The notes: generated by a model from the letters alone, not told the origin. A stretch of 64,000 nt of DNA from Paenibacillus_D sp047238105 (GCF_047238105.1 NZ_JBDFMD010000001.1:7130001-7194000), one strand, 5' to 3'; shown: positions 55,429 to 64,000, counted from the first letter of the stretch. Translations and numbers: made by a program.

Positions 55429-58029
55429 ATGCGTACATTGGTGCTTGATTTGCGGGAGATGGACTCGGCGGAGCTTGTGCTTGTTGGCGGAAAAGGGCTG
55501 AATCTGGGGAGGCTATCCACTATGGAAGGGATCCGGGTGCCCGAAGGATTCTGTGTTACCACCGCAGGGTTTCAACAAGCAGTAGGGCAGAATAGGCGCT
55601 ACCATGCCTTGCTTGATCAGCTAGCCGGGCTTCAGGCGGGGGCGCGGGAGCAGATCGCCGAGATCAGCAGCAAGGTCCGGCAAGTCATTGCAGAGGCACC
55701 TGTGCCGACCGGAGTTGTGGATGCCGTATCACGTTATCTCACCAGACTGGGCACCAACGAAGCCTACGCCATCCGTTCCAGTGCCACTGCCGAGGATTTG
55801 CCGCATGCCTCCTTTGCCGGCCAGCAGGACACCTTTCTTAATATCGTCGGCCTCGAGGCCATCCTGCACCATGTGAGCAAATGCTGGGCATCGCTGTTCA
55901 CGGATCGTGCAGTCAGCTACCGGATCCAGCACGGAATCGACCACAACCAGGTACAGTTGGCCGTCATCGTTCAAAAGATGGTCTTCCCGCAGGCATCAGG
56001 CATCATATTCACCGCCGATCCGATGACCTCTAACCGCAAGCTGCTTACGATCGATGCCAGTTTTGGACTCGGTGAAGCGCTCGTCTCCGGTCTGGTCTCA
56101 GCGGATAACTATCAGGTCCGTGATGGAGAGATCGTCAGTACCCGGATTGCAGCCAAAAAGCTGGCAGTGTATGGACGAAAAGAAGGCGGCACCAAGACCC
56201 GGTCCATCGAGCCTGACGAGCAGACAGAGCGGGCCCTGACGGAGCAACAGATCCTCCGACTGGCTCACATCGGGAGACAGATCGAGGCTCATTTCGGCTT
56301 CCCGCAGGACATCGAATGGTGTATGGCGGAAGATCGCTTCTATATCGTACAGAGCCGCCCGATCACTACCCTGTACCCGATCCCCGAATCCGATGATCAG
56401 GATAACCGCGTCTATGTCTCGGTCGGCCATCAGCAGATGATGACCGATCCCTTCAAACCGCTGGGTCTGTCTTTCTTCCTGATGACCACAACTGCCCCTA
56501 TGCGTACTGCCGGCGGCAGGTTGTTTGTGGATGTTACCTCTCATCTGGCTACGCCTGCCGGCCGACAATTCCTGATCCATGGCTTGGGCAAATCCGACCC
56601 GCTTATCAAAGATGCACTCCTCACGATTACCGAACGGAAGGGATTTGTCCGAATGTTGACCGAAGCAGACAACACTCCGAGTGCAGGCAGCAGCGGTCAT
56701 GGCAAGCCTGCGCCTCCAGAGCTTCATCCGTCAATGGTCGCTGAGCTGATCCGGAGCAGCGAAGCCTCAATCCGGGATCTGCGAGCGGCTATCCAGTCAC
56801 GATCCGGGGCCGATGTGTTTGATTTTATCGTGGCGGATATTCCACGCCTGAGAGAGCTGTTATTTGATCCGCAGAGCTCGGCGATGATTATGAGTGCCAT
56901 GGAGGCTTCGACATGGATCAATGATCAGATGTATGAATGGCTTGGCGAGAAAAACGCCGCCGATACACTCGCCCAGTCGGTACCGGGCAATATTACGTCC
57001 GAGATGGGTCTGGCGCTGATGGAGGTGGCCGACCAGGTGCGCGATTATCCGGAGGTGATGAATGGGCTGCAGGGGGCCAAGGATAACACATTCCTAGATG
57101 CGCTCTTGGCTGTGGAGGGAGGAGTCGAGGCGAGAGGAGTGATCGAAGGCTATCTGGCCAAGTACGGGATGAGGTGTGCCGGCGAGATCGACCTGACCGC
57201 TACCCGATGGAGCGAGAGTCCATATCAGCTGGTGCCGATGATCCTGGGACATATCCGGAACTTCCAGCCGGGCGCCAGTGTGCGCAAGTTCGAGCACGGC
57301 CTCGAGGAAGCGCTGAGAAAAGAAAAAGATCTGCTGCAGCGGTTGAAGCGGCTGCCGGACGGAGAGGACAAAGCGGATCAAACCAAGCGCAGAATCGATA
57401 TCCTCCGCACGTATAGCGGCTACCGGGAATATCCCAAGTACGGCATGATCAACCGCTACTACCTCTACAAGCAAGCGCTGCTGGAGGAAGCGGAACAACT
57501 CGTACAGGCAGGCGTCATCACAGTCAAGGAAGATGTCTATTACCTTACCTTCGAAGAATTCCACGAGGCTGTGCGGACCCGAAAGCTGGATCTGCAGATC
57601 ATCCGCAGACGCAAAGCTGACTACATGCATGATATTAAACTCACGCCGCCTCGTGTCATGACATCGGATGGAGAGATCATCACTGGCCGGTACAACCGCG
57701 AGGATCTTCCTGCCGGAGCGCTCGCCGGCCTGCCGGTATCGTCGGGCGTGATCGAGGGCCGTGCCCGTGTGTTGTCGCGCATGGATGAGGCCGAGCTGGA
57801 AGAGGGGGATATCCTGGTCACTGCGTTTACGGATCCCGGCTGGACGCCTTTATTCGTCTCCATCAAGGGTCTGATAACGGAAGTCGGCGGATTGATGACC
57901 CATGGCGCCGTCATCGCACGCGAATACGGCTTGCCGGCAGTTGTTGGCGTGGAACACGCGACCCGGTTGATCCGGGATGGACAGCGCATCCGCGTGCATG
58001 GAACCGAGGGGTATGTCGAGATCTTATAA
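55429..58029 (+). CDS. rph: Rifampin phosphotransferase
   Basis: 866 residues, matching the ~867-residue Listeria enzyme. N-terminal ATP-binding domain of the PEP-synthase kind (about 1-310; LVGGKGLNLGRLSTMEGIRVPEGF, YAIRSSATAEDLPHASFAGQQDTFLN, ASGIIFTADPMTSNRK, DIEWCMAEDRFYIVQSRPI), a large helical rifamycin-binding domain (about 320-755), and the C-terminal swivel domain (about 765-866). The phospho-carrier histidine in GGLMTHGAVIAREYGLPAVVGV is residue 825, the same number as recalled for the Listeria protein. It phosphorylates the ansa-bridge hydroxyl of rifamycins and inactivates them. No rifamycin-associated element was found upstream. ATG after GGGGAGAG. Confidence 0.93.
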   Translation: MRTLVLDLREMDSAELVLVGGKGLNLGRLSTMEGIRVPEGFCVTTAGFQQAVGQNRRYHALLDQLAGLQAGAREQIAEISSKVRQVIAEAPVPTGVVDAVSRYLTRLGTNEAYAIRSSATAEDLPHASFAGQQDTFLNIVGLEAILHHVSKCWASLFTDRAVSYRIQHGIDHNQVQLAVIVQKMVFPQASGIIFTADPMTSNRKLLTIDASFGLGEALVSGLVSADNYQVRDGEIVSTRIAAKKLAVYGRKEGGTKTRSIEPDEQTERALTEQQILRLAHIGRQIEAHFGFPQDIEWCMAEDRFYIVQSRPITTLYPIPESDDQDNRVYVSVGHQQMMTDPFKPLGLSFFLMTTTAPMRTAGGRLFVDVTSHLATPAGRQFLIHGLGKSDPLIKDALLTITERKGFVRMLTEADNTPSAGSSGHGKPAPPELHPSMVAELIRSSEASIRDLRAAIQSRSGADVFDFIVADIPRLRELLFDPQSSAMIMSAMEASTWINDQMYEWLGEKNAADTLAQSVPGNITSEMGLALMEVADQVRDYPEVMNGLQGAKDNTFLDALLAVEGGVEARGVIEGYLAKYGMRCAGEIDLTATRWSESPYQLVPMILGHIRNFQPGASVRKFEHGLEEALRKEKDLLQRLKRLPDGEDKADQTKRRIDILRTYSGYREYPKYGMINRYYLYKQALLEEAEQLVQAGVITVKEDVYYLTFEEFHEAVRTRKLDLQIIRRRKADYMHDIKLTPPRVMTSDGEIITGRYNREDLPAGALAGLPVSSGVIEGRARVLSRMDEAELEEGDILVTAFTDPGWTPLFVSIKGLITEVGGLMTHGAVIAREYGLPAVVGVEHATRLIRDGQRIRVHGTEGYVEIL

Positions 58030-58051
58030 GGAATCCCGTTCCGGATGCAGC

Positions 58052-58091
58052 AATAAGGACAACCTGGCGTTGTGCTGGTTGTCCTTATCTG
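58052..58091. terminator. Inverted repeat between convergent rph and ctaB
   Basis: ATAAGGACAACC and GGTTGTCCTTAT form a 12-base perfect stem; neither side has a long T run, so it is a weak or structural terminator. Confidence 0.6.
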
Positions 58092-58098
58092 GTATGGG

Positions 58099-59016
58099 TT
58101 ATAGCTTGAATATAATCCCCATCAGTGAATAGATGATGACGGTGGAATAGAGGACCGTCATGTGGACCAAGGAGTAGAGGAAGAGCAGCTTGGCCCATTG
58201 CTGGGAGTCCATCTTCCGATAGCCATACATACTGATGCCGAGCCAGCCGATGCTGAGCAGCAAGGCAACCAGCATGAGACCGGTGCTGAGCGATCCCAGG
58301 AGGAAGCTGGTGGCAATCAGCAAGATGAGATAGATGTTCGTCTGGATATACGTGCGTCTGATGCCCTTCACCACCGGCAGCATCGGAACGTTAGCCGCCT
58401 TGTATTGGGCTTGATTGCGTATCGCTATCGCATAGAAGTGCGGCATCTGCCAAATAATCATGATCACGAATAAACCGAGAATCGCTGGATGCGTAACATC
58501 CGGATAGATGCTGGCCCAGCCGATGAGCGGCGGCATCGCGCCGGAGATGCTGCCAATCTCCGTATTATAGATCGTTCTCCGTTTGCTCCACATTGTATAA
58601 GGCACCACATAGGCGAATAATCCGATGAAGCCGAGCAGGGCAGCGAGCGGTGTCGTCAACGCAAGTATAGCGATACCGAGCACCGCCATCAGGGCAGCTA
58701 GCCACATGACGGTACCCGCCTGGATATCCCCCGTGACCGTCGGCCGATTTTTCGTCCGTTCCATCACGGCATCGATATCGCGGTCATAGAGGTTATTGAA
58801 GGCCCCCGCCGCCCCTATGACAAGAATCGAACCGACGATGGCAAACAGGATGTCCGGCAGCTTTTCCAAAATTCCGTATTGGTACGTGTATAGTGCGAGG
58901 GTCAGCCCGGCGAGCATCGGAAACAGATTGGATTTGATAATCCCTGTTTTAACCGTCTTCGCTAGAATATCCGACCAATTTTTTCTCTCTTGGGGCACGG
59001 TGCTTTGCGCTTGCAT
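58099..59016 (-). CDS. ctaB: Protohaem IX farnesyltransferase
   Basis: 305 residues with nine hydrophobic segments of the UbiA prenyltransferase family. The prenyl-diphosphate site is GAFNNLYDRDIDAVMERTKNRPTVTGDI (about 95-122); the second Asp-containing loop lies near IGWASIYPD. It makes haem O for the cytochrome oxidase. ATG after GAGAGGA. No ctaA or oxidase genes are adjacent in the window, so the gene is detached from the usual cta cluster. Divergent from the giant gene at 59393 across 376 gene-free bases with no recognised element. Confidence 0.93.
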   Translation of the reverse strand: MQAQSTVPQERKNWSDILAKTVKTGIIKSNLFPMLAGLTLALYTYQYGILEKLPDILFAIVGSILVIGAAGAFNNLYDRDIDAVMERTKNRPTVTGDIQAGTVMWLAALMAVLGIAILALTTPLAALLGFIGLFAYVVPYTMWSKRRTIYNTEIGSISGAMPPLIGWASIYPDVTHPAILGLFVIMIIWQMPHFYAIAIRNQAQYKAANVPMLPVVKGIRRTYIQTNIYLILLIATSFLLGSLSTGLMLVALLLSIGWLGISMYGYRKMDSQQWAKLLFLYSLVHMTVLYSTVIIYSLMGIIFKL

Positions 59017-59392
59017 GAATTTGTTCCTCTCATTATATAGTGACCTCGATGCTTGTATTTCAAGTAAATGAGGTACAACCCTATTTTAACCCTTGCAACG
59101 CAGAAAAGCAGGTATAACTTTATGAACAATATCGTACATCTTTGCTCTGCGTCCAAGCAATGACCTTCATACGCTGCAATTCATTATAGAACAAATCACC
59201 CGTAAGGGAAAGAATCGAATACCGGAGAGACAGTTACAGCAAGCCGTAGACTGGAGCTCCGGCAGGTAATGGGCAGTTTAGCGGCGCGTATATTACATAA
59301 TTTAGTAATCCGTGGTAAAATCATGACAAGGCAAGCTTTCCGCAACTATGACGATCATTCACATCGAACTGATCAGATAGGGGAACACATAT

Positions 59393-62300
59393 ATGAAGCC
59401 AGAGTCTAAACTGCCAGGATATAAACCAAATAACACGTCAAAAAATGAATCTTTTCCCACTCACCAAAGTATACCTGCAACTGACAGCGATCAACTGCAA
59501 TCCACTATCGGAAATCAGTCTGTGGGCAAGCGGGGGGAAGAGGCTGCGACACAGATGCTATCGTATATCGATGCAGTCAAGCAGGGAAGAACGGAAGTAA
59601 TAGAAGATTATCTCCTCAACCATTACGAAAGCCTGCCAGAGCACACCCTGACAGCGTCGATCAAATACGTCCATCAGTCAGCATATTTAGTCAATCTGCT
59701 GCTGGACCGCATTCATGAGCGTGGTCTTATAGTGAAAATTGAACCCAAAAAAAAGATTAGTTTAGCTTTTGATTTTATCGATACAAAAAACGATGCAAAA
59801 TTAAAATTATTATTGGACAATGGGGTGGATGTAAAATCGACCTACAAAATGAATTCCATGCTTGGGCATGCGATCTCGGCGGGCAACGTCGGGGCTGTTC
59901 GTGTACTGATCGAAGCCGGGGCGGACTTGCATCAGCCCGGATTCCTGGGACAGCTCCCTTTGACGGATGCGGCAAGTGAAGGGAAGCTGGAGATCGTCAA
60001 GCTGCTGGTGGAACATGGCGCCCGCATCGACGAGGTCACCGGCGAGGATGGGTCGTCGGGCTCGGCCATTGTAAACGCTGCGTTGGAAGGGCATCTGGAC
60101 GTCGTTCTCTACCTGTTATCTCAGAACGCGAATCCGAATCTTGCCTACCTCTCCTGGAACAATGATCAAAGTGACGACGAGAGTAATGATGGTATTGACG
60201 ATTGGAGTGACAGTGAGACATTTGAAGAAGCTCCGATTCAGGAAGTTGAGGAAGACGCGGTAGAGTCTCAAGTCCCGCAACAACCCGGCAAACAATGGAG
60301 GACCGCACTGGATGCCGCTGCTGATCAAGGCTATACCGACATCATCGAGGCTTTGCTGAAACACCCCGTGAAGAGCGAGAGCAGAACCCATATCAATAAA
60401 CTCGACTTCACTTCGCTCAATAAGGGCAATGCCCTGACCATAGGCACGTCGATCCGGAATTATGCCAATGACGGGAATACGGAGGCCGTGGAGGAGCTCA
60501 AGCCTCTGATTGCTGGTCTGGACTGGCAAGACGAAGAGAAAACCGCGTCCAATGTGGCACATATGCTCGGCTGCTTCAGCGAACATAAAGACGTGTTCCG
60601 GGACTTTATGTCCCGCGTCCCCGAAGATCATATTGTGGCTGTGGGCCGTGCTTATGTCCAAATACACAAACATGCCAAAGCCAAAGGTCTGGAAATGAGC
60701 CTCAAACAGTTTTTGCAGGAGCAAGGACATGCCGACCTCATACCGATGTTCGAAACAGATGCCGATCTGTATGAGCTTGAAGAGACCGAGTCCGGTAAGT
60801 TCAATCGCAAGCCAAAGATTCGCGAGGAACTGCTGCAAGACCAAGCCCTCAAGCTGATAACCACGCTGCAGAAAATCATTGGCGGCCGTCATGCAAATCG
60901 AAAAGTCAGTACGCATGTGGGCATTGATCTGGTCGAGGCTTCCGATCGTAATGCCAAATATGGCGAATCAAGTGCAGCCCAAGCATTGCCCAACACCGAG
61001 CTCCAGCAGCTGCGGGCTGCATTTTTCAAGTTGGCACAGCAGGTGCCCTATTACATGAAGCATGCGTTAAGCGACCCTGCCATCTTCGACGTCATCCTGC
61101 AGGACGGCACGCTGTTATCTCAGGATCGCGTGCAGAATGTCAAAGGCATCAAAAGCAAAGGGCTTAATACCGAATCCGATCAGGCGAATCAATCGCATTA
61201 TTATACCTATCATAGTGCAGGCACGATCAAGGACCAGCTCCCCACGCCGAAATCACTCGACAGCACAACGAATCCCGAGTTTATTATGAATGTAGATCAT
61301 TTCCTCGCATCCGAACCGTTGCATGCGGACCATCTGGTCGTGAAGGGAGAGGACTGGGGAGCACAGCATGAACGGACGATCGACCTCGGCAATGGTATGA
61401 ATATTAGGATCAAGTTTGAAAGCGCCAAGCCGGATAAGGTTCATTCAACTGATTCGAAAATTCATTATACCTACTCTGATGAAGAGGGCGAAACCCGAAA
61501 TTATACCTTTCTTCTGTCGGATGAGGTTGCAGTAGGCACCACATTCAAGAAGGCAACTGCCAGTTTTATTATGCGTCATTTTGATCACTTGCCGGAAAAG
61601 GCACAGCTGCATATCCTGCAGCCGCTTAAGGATGCGATGGGACTGGAGGCTCCGAGGGAGCAGGAATTACAGTCCAAACAAGCCGTAGCCGATGTTTTTC
61701 AAAGGTTCTACTTCATGGAAGCCTCCATAGGAGGTTCGATGCCGCTGGATATCCGGTATACGGATTCCATTCGCAAGCCCCGAGAGGCCGATCAAGAGAC
61801 GGAGAACAGCATGATGCAGCTAGGCAAACTCAGGGAGAGCATCCTTTTGGGAGAAATAACAGATGTAATGTTCTTTTTCGAGCAGCATCCGGAGGCGGCA
61901 AAAATACCATTCATTGTCAAGAGTTCTCTCGATTTGGCTAGACAGATGCAGCACGCAGAGCTTGTGGAGTGGCTGAATCGGATGTACATAGAGCATATCG
62001 ATCCGCACAAAGGGATCTCCGTCATCCCTAGAGAAGTGACGGACATCCATATGCTGCAGCAGCTCATTCTTGAAAATAGAAGTGAATATACCAAGACGGA
62101 TTTCACCAAGGACAAGCTCCGTTTCACGACGAAGCTGAACCCCAGCCGACGCGATGACGGCACGCATTCGGCTGCCATTACCGCTCTGGCCGGAGCTTTG
62201 GGCAACACGCATTATATGGCAAAAGACAGCTTGGACATGCCTATGGACCAACTGGAGCCTTTATCGGACTTTGTAGTCGAGCTCGACGGGCAGGAGCATG

Positions 62301-63481
62301 ATCCCGATTCTCCGTTAGGACACGGTGCCTTCCAGCAGGCGAAGGATGTTCGGAATGCGATGCTCCGGCAGGAGATGGAAACCTTGCTCACTTCAGCCCA
62401 GAACGAGAGCTATTTCTTGCAGCATGGAGAGCTTCATCCCGTAACGGGAAAGGGGGCAACAGAGAGCACCGTGCTCAACCGGAAAGATAAGCTCCAGGAC
62501 TATAGCCTGGAGCTCCTAACGACTGAAGAAGATTATGTACAGATTATCGTAAAGGATACATCAACAGAACAGGATAAGCTGGAGCTTGTATCTGCTACTT
62601 TGTCGAAGACATTAGGTCTTGCAAACACGGACTTCGACACATCAGGCCAACGCTTGACCATCAAGCTGCCGGTCAGGGAAGTGCTGCAGCGGATGCTAAG
62701 TGCCAAGATCAATTATCAGGGCGTGGTCCCGTTCGACGAGAATGGCAATATACTGTTGGCTGAACGGGCCGGCGAGGAGCGCGGCAAGATGGGACTGAGC
62801 ACGAGCGGCGGCCATAACTCCAATAACTACCATCCCTTCTCAGGGGCGATGACCGAGCTGGAGGAAGAAAATGCGCTGAAGCTGAGGAAAGGTTATCCAC
62901 TAACCGAGGACTTACTGATCTCGCGGACCGGACCGTACCGCGATGTCGCAGTAATTGCCCTGCCGTTCGAAGCTTATGAATCGATGGAGGCAGGCAGGGA
63001 ACACCAGTTGCGCTATCAGGAAAAGCACGCTCCAAAGCAGCTGCCGGTCCCGTTCAAGGCGGAGGAAAGTGAGTTTGCCTTGTTCAGTGAAGAGATTCTT
63101 GCCCATCACGAGATGCGGGGGCGCAGGTTCCGGGAAGTGATGCCGCTGGAGGATATCGTGGCTTGGGAAGAGAGACAATTGCAAAAAAGGCTGTCGAACG
63201 GGGCGTTTGGATCTATGCATGTGACGATCGATGCTGCTTGTAAGCTGGAAACGCTGGAAAACGATCGGTCCATTATGGTGAAATATAAAGTGCCCCAAGC
63301 CAGCTTTGGAACCATTACATTTCAGCTCTCTGCTGACTCAAGCGATGGCACGGATACGATCACAAACCTTATCCGTTTTTTGAAGGAGCTTGATGCGGAG
63401 GCGAATATCATTCAGCAGGACGCCACGAGCGTGAAGGTGGACCATATTAATCCACTGAAAATAGTGAAATTTCTAACCTAG
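59393..63481 (+). CDS. Giant ankyrin-repeat protein with N-terminal IGNQ motif and Nudix-like region
   Basis: 1362 residues, no signal peptide. Residues about 35-44 read LQSTIGNQSVGKR, the motif shared with the protein at 51561. Ankyrin repeats span about 100-250 (KLLLDNGVDVKS, AVRVLIEAGADLHQPG, EIVKLLVEHGARID, VVLYLLSQNANPN), an acidic linker (about 258-300) follows, then a further repeat (TALDAAADQGYTDIIEALLKHP). The middle (about 400-1090) is unrecognised. At about 1106-1165 VVPFDENGNILLAERAG and SGGHN...AMTELEEENALKL resemble a Nudix fold with the E..EE core kept but the first box Glu and Arg missing. Ankyrin toxins or cargo proteins look like this, but no activity is claimed. ATG after ATAGGGGAA; terminator at 63507. 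Confidence 0.8.
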   Translation: MKPESKLPGYKPNNTSKNESFPTHQSIPATDSDQLQSTIGNQSVGKRGEEAATQMLSYIDAVKQGRTEVIEDYLLNHYESLPEHTLTASIKYVHQSAYLVNLLLDRIHERGLIVKIEPKKKISLAFDFIDTKNDAKLKLLLDNGVDVKSTYKMNSMLGHAISAGNVGAVRVLIEAGADLHQPGFLGQLPLTDAASEGKLEIVKLLVEHGARIDEVTGEDGSSGSAIVNAALEGHLDVVLYLLSQNANPNLAYLSWNNDQSDDESNDGIDDWSDSETFEEAPIQEVEEDAVESQVPQQPGKQWRTALDAAADQGYTDIIEALLKHPVKSESRTHINKLDFTSLNKGNALTIGTSIRNYANDGNTEAVEELKPLIAGLDWQDEEKTASNVAHMLGCFSEHKDVFRDFMSRVPEDHIVAVGRAYVQIHKHAKAKGLEMSLKQFLQEQGHADLIPMFETDADLYELEETESGKFNRKPKIREELLQDQALKLITTLQKIIGGRHANRKVSTHVGIDLVEASDRNAKYGESSAAQALPNTELQQLRAAFFKLAQQVPYYMKHALSDPAIFDVILQDGTLLSQDRVQNVKGIKSKGLNTESDQANQSHYYTYHSAGTIKDQLPTPKSLDSTTNPEFIMNVDHFLASEPLHADHLVVKGEDWGAQHERTIDLGNGMNIRIKFESAKPDKVHSTDSKIHYTYSDEEGETRNYTFLLSDEVAVGTTFKKATASFIMRHFDHLPEKAQLHILQPLKDAMGLEAPREQELQSKQAVADVFQRFYFMEASIGGSMPLDIRYTDSIRKPREADQETENSMMQLGKLRESILLGEITDVMFFFEQHPEAAKIPFIVKSSLDLARQMQHAELVEWLNRMYIEHIDPHKGISVIPREVTDIHMLQQLILENRSEYTKTDFTKDKLRFTTKLNPSRRDDGTHSAAITALAGALGNTHYMAKDSLDMPMDQLEPLSDFVVELDGQEHDPDSPLGHGAFQQAKDVRNAMLRQEMETLLTSAQNESYFLQHGELHPVTGKGATESTVLNRKDKLQDYSLELLTTEEDYVQIIVKDTSTEQDKLELVSATLSKTLGLANTDFDTSGQRLTIKLPVREVLQRMLSAKINYQGVVPFDENGNILLAERAGEERGKMGLSTSGGHNSNNYHPFSGAMTELEEENALKLRKGYPLTEDLLISRTGPYRDVAVIALPFEAYESMEAGREHQLRYQEKHAPKQLPVPFKAEESEFALFSEEILAHHEMRGRRFREVMPLEDIVAWEERQLQKRLSNGAFGSMHVTIDAACKLETLENDRSIMVKYKVPQASFGTITFQLSADSSDGTDTITNLIRFLKELDAEANIIQQDATSVKVDHINPLKIVKFLT

Positions 63482-63506
63482 CTTAATGCACTGTCACATG
63501 ATTCAA

Positions 63507-63545
63507 AACGCCGGTTGCCTGCACGTCAGCGCACCCGGCGTTTTT
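63507..63545 (+). terminator. Intrinsic terminator of the giant ankyrin gene
   Basis: AACGCCGG, a 20-base loop with inner pairing, CCGGCGTT and TTTTG; 25 bases after the stop. Confidence 0.82.
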
Positions 63546-63575
63546 GCTCTTCAAGCTATTTCCTTAGAAAAAGCG

Positions 63576-63629
63576 TTGACAAGACACCTTTTGGTGTCCT
63601 AAAATACATAAGAGACACCAAAAGGTGTC
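63576..63629 (+). promoter_or_regulatory. Promoter with two ArsR-type operators before the DoxX-like gene
   Basis: TTGACA (63576-63581) and TAAAAT (63600-63605) are 18 bases apart. The spacer is the perfect palindrome GACACCTTTTGGTGTC (63583-63598). A second perfect palindrome GACACCAAAAGGTGTC lies at 63614-63629. Same core as the operators at 20263 and 21618. Confidence 0.85.
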
Positions 63630-63677
63630 CTTTATTCAGATTGAAGAAAGTAGATGTCATAAGAAAGGAGGACTTAC

Positions 63678-64000
63678 ATGAGTACGATAACTAGTGCAAA
63701 ACCCGGCATAAGAAGCAATATGATTAAACGGAATAAAGTAATTTACTGGATCGCTACCATCTGGCTGGCCCTGGGTGTACTGTCAGCAGGAATTGTGCAG
63801 CTGATGGGATTAAATGCAGAGGTCGAGATGATGCTTCATTTGGGGTACCCTTCATATCTACTAGTAATACTGGGCGCATCCAAATTATTGAGTATTGTAG
63901 CCATTTTAGTTCCCGGATTCCCGGTACTCAAAGAATGGAGCTACGCGGGTCTATTCTTCACGATGGCAGGAGCAATGATGTCACATCTTATGCTGGGCGA
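63678..64000 (+). CDS. DoxX-like membrane protein (partial, runs off the window)
   Basis: At least 107 residues from ATG 63678, which follows AAAGGAGG by six bases. About three hydrophobic segments: VIYWIATIWLALGVLSAGIVQLMG, then YLLVILGASKLLSIVAILVPGF and WSYAGLFFTMAGAMMSHLML. This is the DoxX-like family layout. In this setting DoxX proteins often pair with ArsR regulators and oxidoreductases; the promoter carries the same operator as the FNR-like reductase gene at 21695, supporting a functional link. Confidence 0.85.
   Translation, partial: MSTITSAKPGIRSNMIKRNKVIYWIATIWLALGVLSAGIVQLMGLNAEVEMMLHLGYPSYLLVILGASKLLSIVAILVPGFPVLKEWSYAGLFFTMAGAMMSHLMLG

Noticed and set aside
51561..64000. Contractile injection system structural genes near the IGNQ proteins
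   Set aside because: No sheath, tube, baseplate or AAA genes of that kind are present in the window; only the motif resemblance exists.
1..64000. tRNA, rRNA genes and CRISPR arrays
   Set aside because: No cloverleaf-like conserved T-loop/anticodon pattern, ribosomal RNA sequence or regular repeat-spacer array was seen on reading; a tRNAscan or CRISPR finder run was not possible.

Overview
The window looks like a chromosomal segment of a Paenibacillus-type member of the Bacillota. The grounds are: strong AGGAGG-like ribosome binding sites with frequent GTG and TTG starts, a T-box leader, CcpA-type cre boxes, a YesMN-type two-component system next to carbohydrate ABC importers, LplB/YtcP-type permeases, and a Bacillus-megaterium-style gas vesicle operon. 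This is inferred from gene content; no database search was possible.

Layout. 1-2.7 kb: the end of an ABC-2 exporter operon, then a complete tryptophan-type T-box leader followed only by a frameshifted C-terminal remnant of trpS, then a small membrane protein. 2.8-6.6 kb: a DrrAB-like exporter and a TagO-like phosphotransferase (minus strand), then a DJ-1/PfpI-family protein. 6.7-18.9 kb: a secreted sialidase-fold protein split from its ricin-type lectin domain by an apparent AT-dinucleotide slip, two tandem GntR/LacI-type regulators sharing a putative operator, and an ABC sugar importer with a GH43 lipoprotein and a cytoplasmic GH2 enzyme. 19-23 kb: small stress and detoxification genes (HxlR with a flavodoxin-fold oxidoreductase, ArsR with an SRPBCC protein, DUF1801, an FNR-like reductase, a P-loop kinase-like protein). 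23.3-29.4 kb: a membrane-bound AraC regulator with an LplB/YtcP/YtcQ-like importer. 29.6-31.3 kb: trhO and a PPOX-fold protein. 31.7-41.9 kb: a YesMN-type two-component system, an ABC importer, nanE, a ROK kinase, cutC and a GH29 fucosidase, together a host- or mucin-glycan utilisation locus. 42-46 kb: small membrane proteins, two VOC proteins and an apparently leaderless ArsR gene. 46.1-51.4 kb: a gas vesicle operon (gvpQ-A-O/R-F-G-L-S-K-J-T-U) with no gvpN. 51.5-64 kb: two very large unrecognised proteins that share an N-terminal IGNQ-type motif, flanking a manganese catalase, a rifampin phosphotransferase and ctaB, then the start of a DoxX-like gene.

How parts work together. The three importer loci each combine a lipoprotein-binding protein, two permeases and glycan enzymes or regulators; none encodes its own ATPase, so a shared MsmX-type ATPase elsewhere is implied. 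Three promoters (before arsR-SRPBCC, before the FNR-like reductase and before the DoxX-like gene) carry the same GACACC...GGTGTC-type palindrome exactly between the -35 and -10 boxes, suggesting one ArsR regulon spread over 43 kb.

The most unusual material is the gas vesicle operon without gvpN and with a much enlarged acidic GvpT, followed by the two IGNQ-motif giants, one with ankyrin repeats and a degenerate Nudix-like box. The intact T-box leader stranded upstream of a trpS remnant is the clearest case of recent gene decay.
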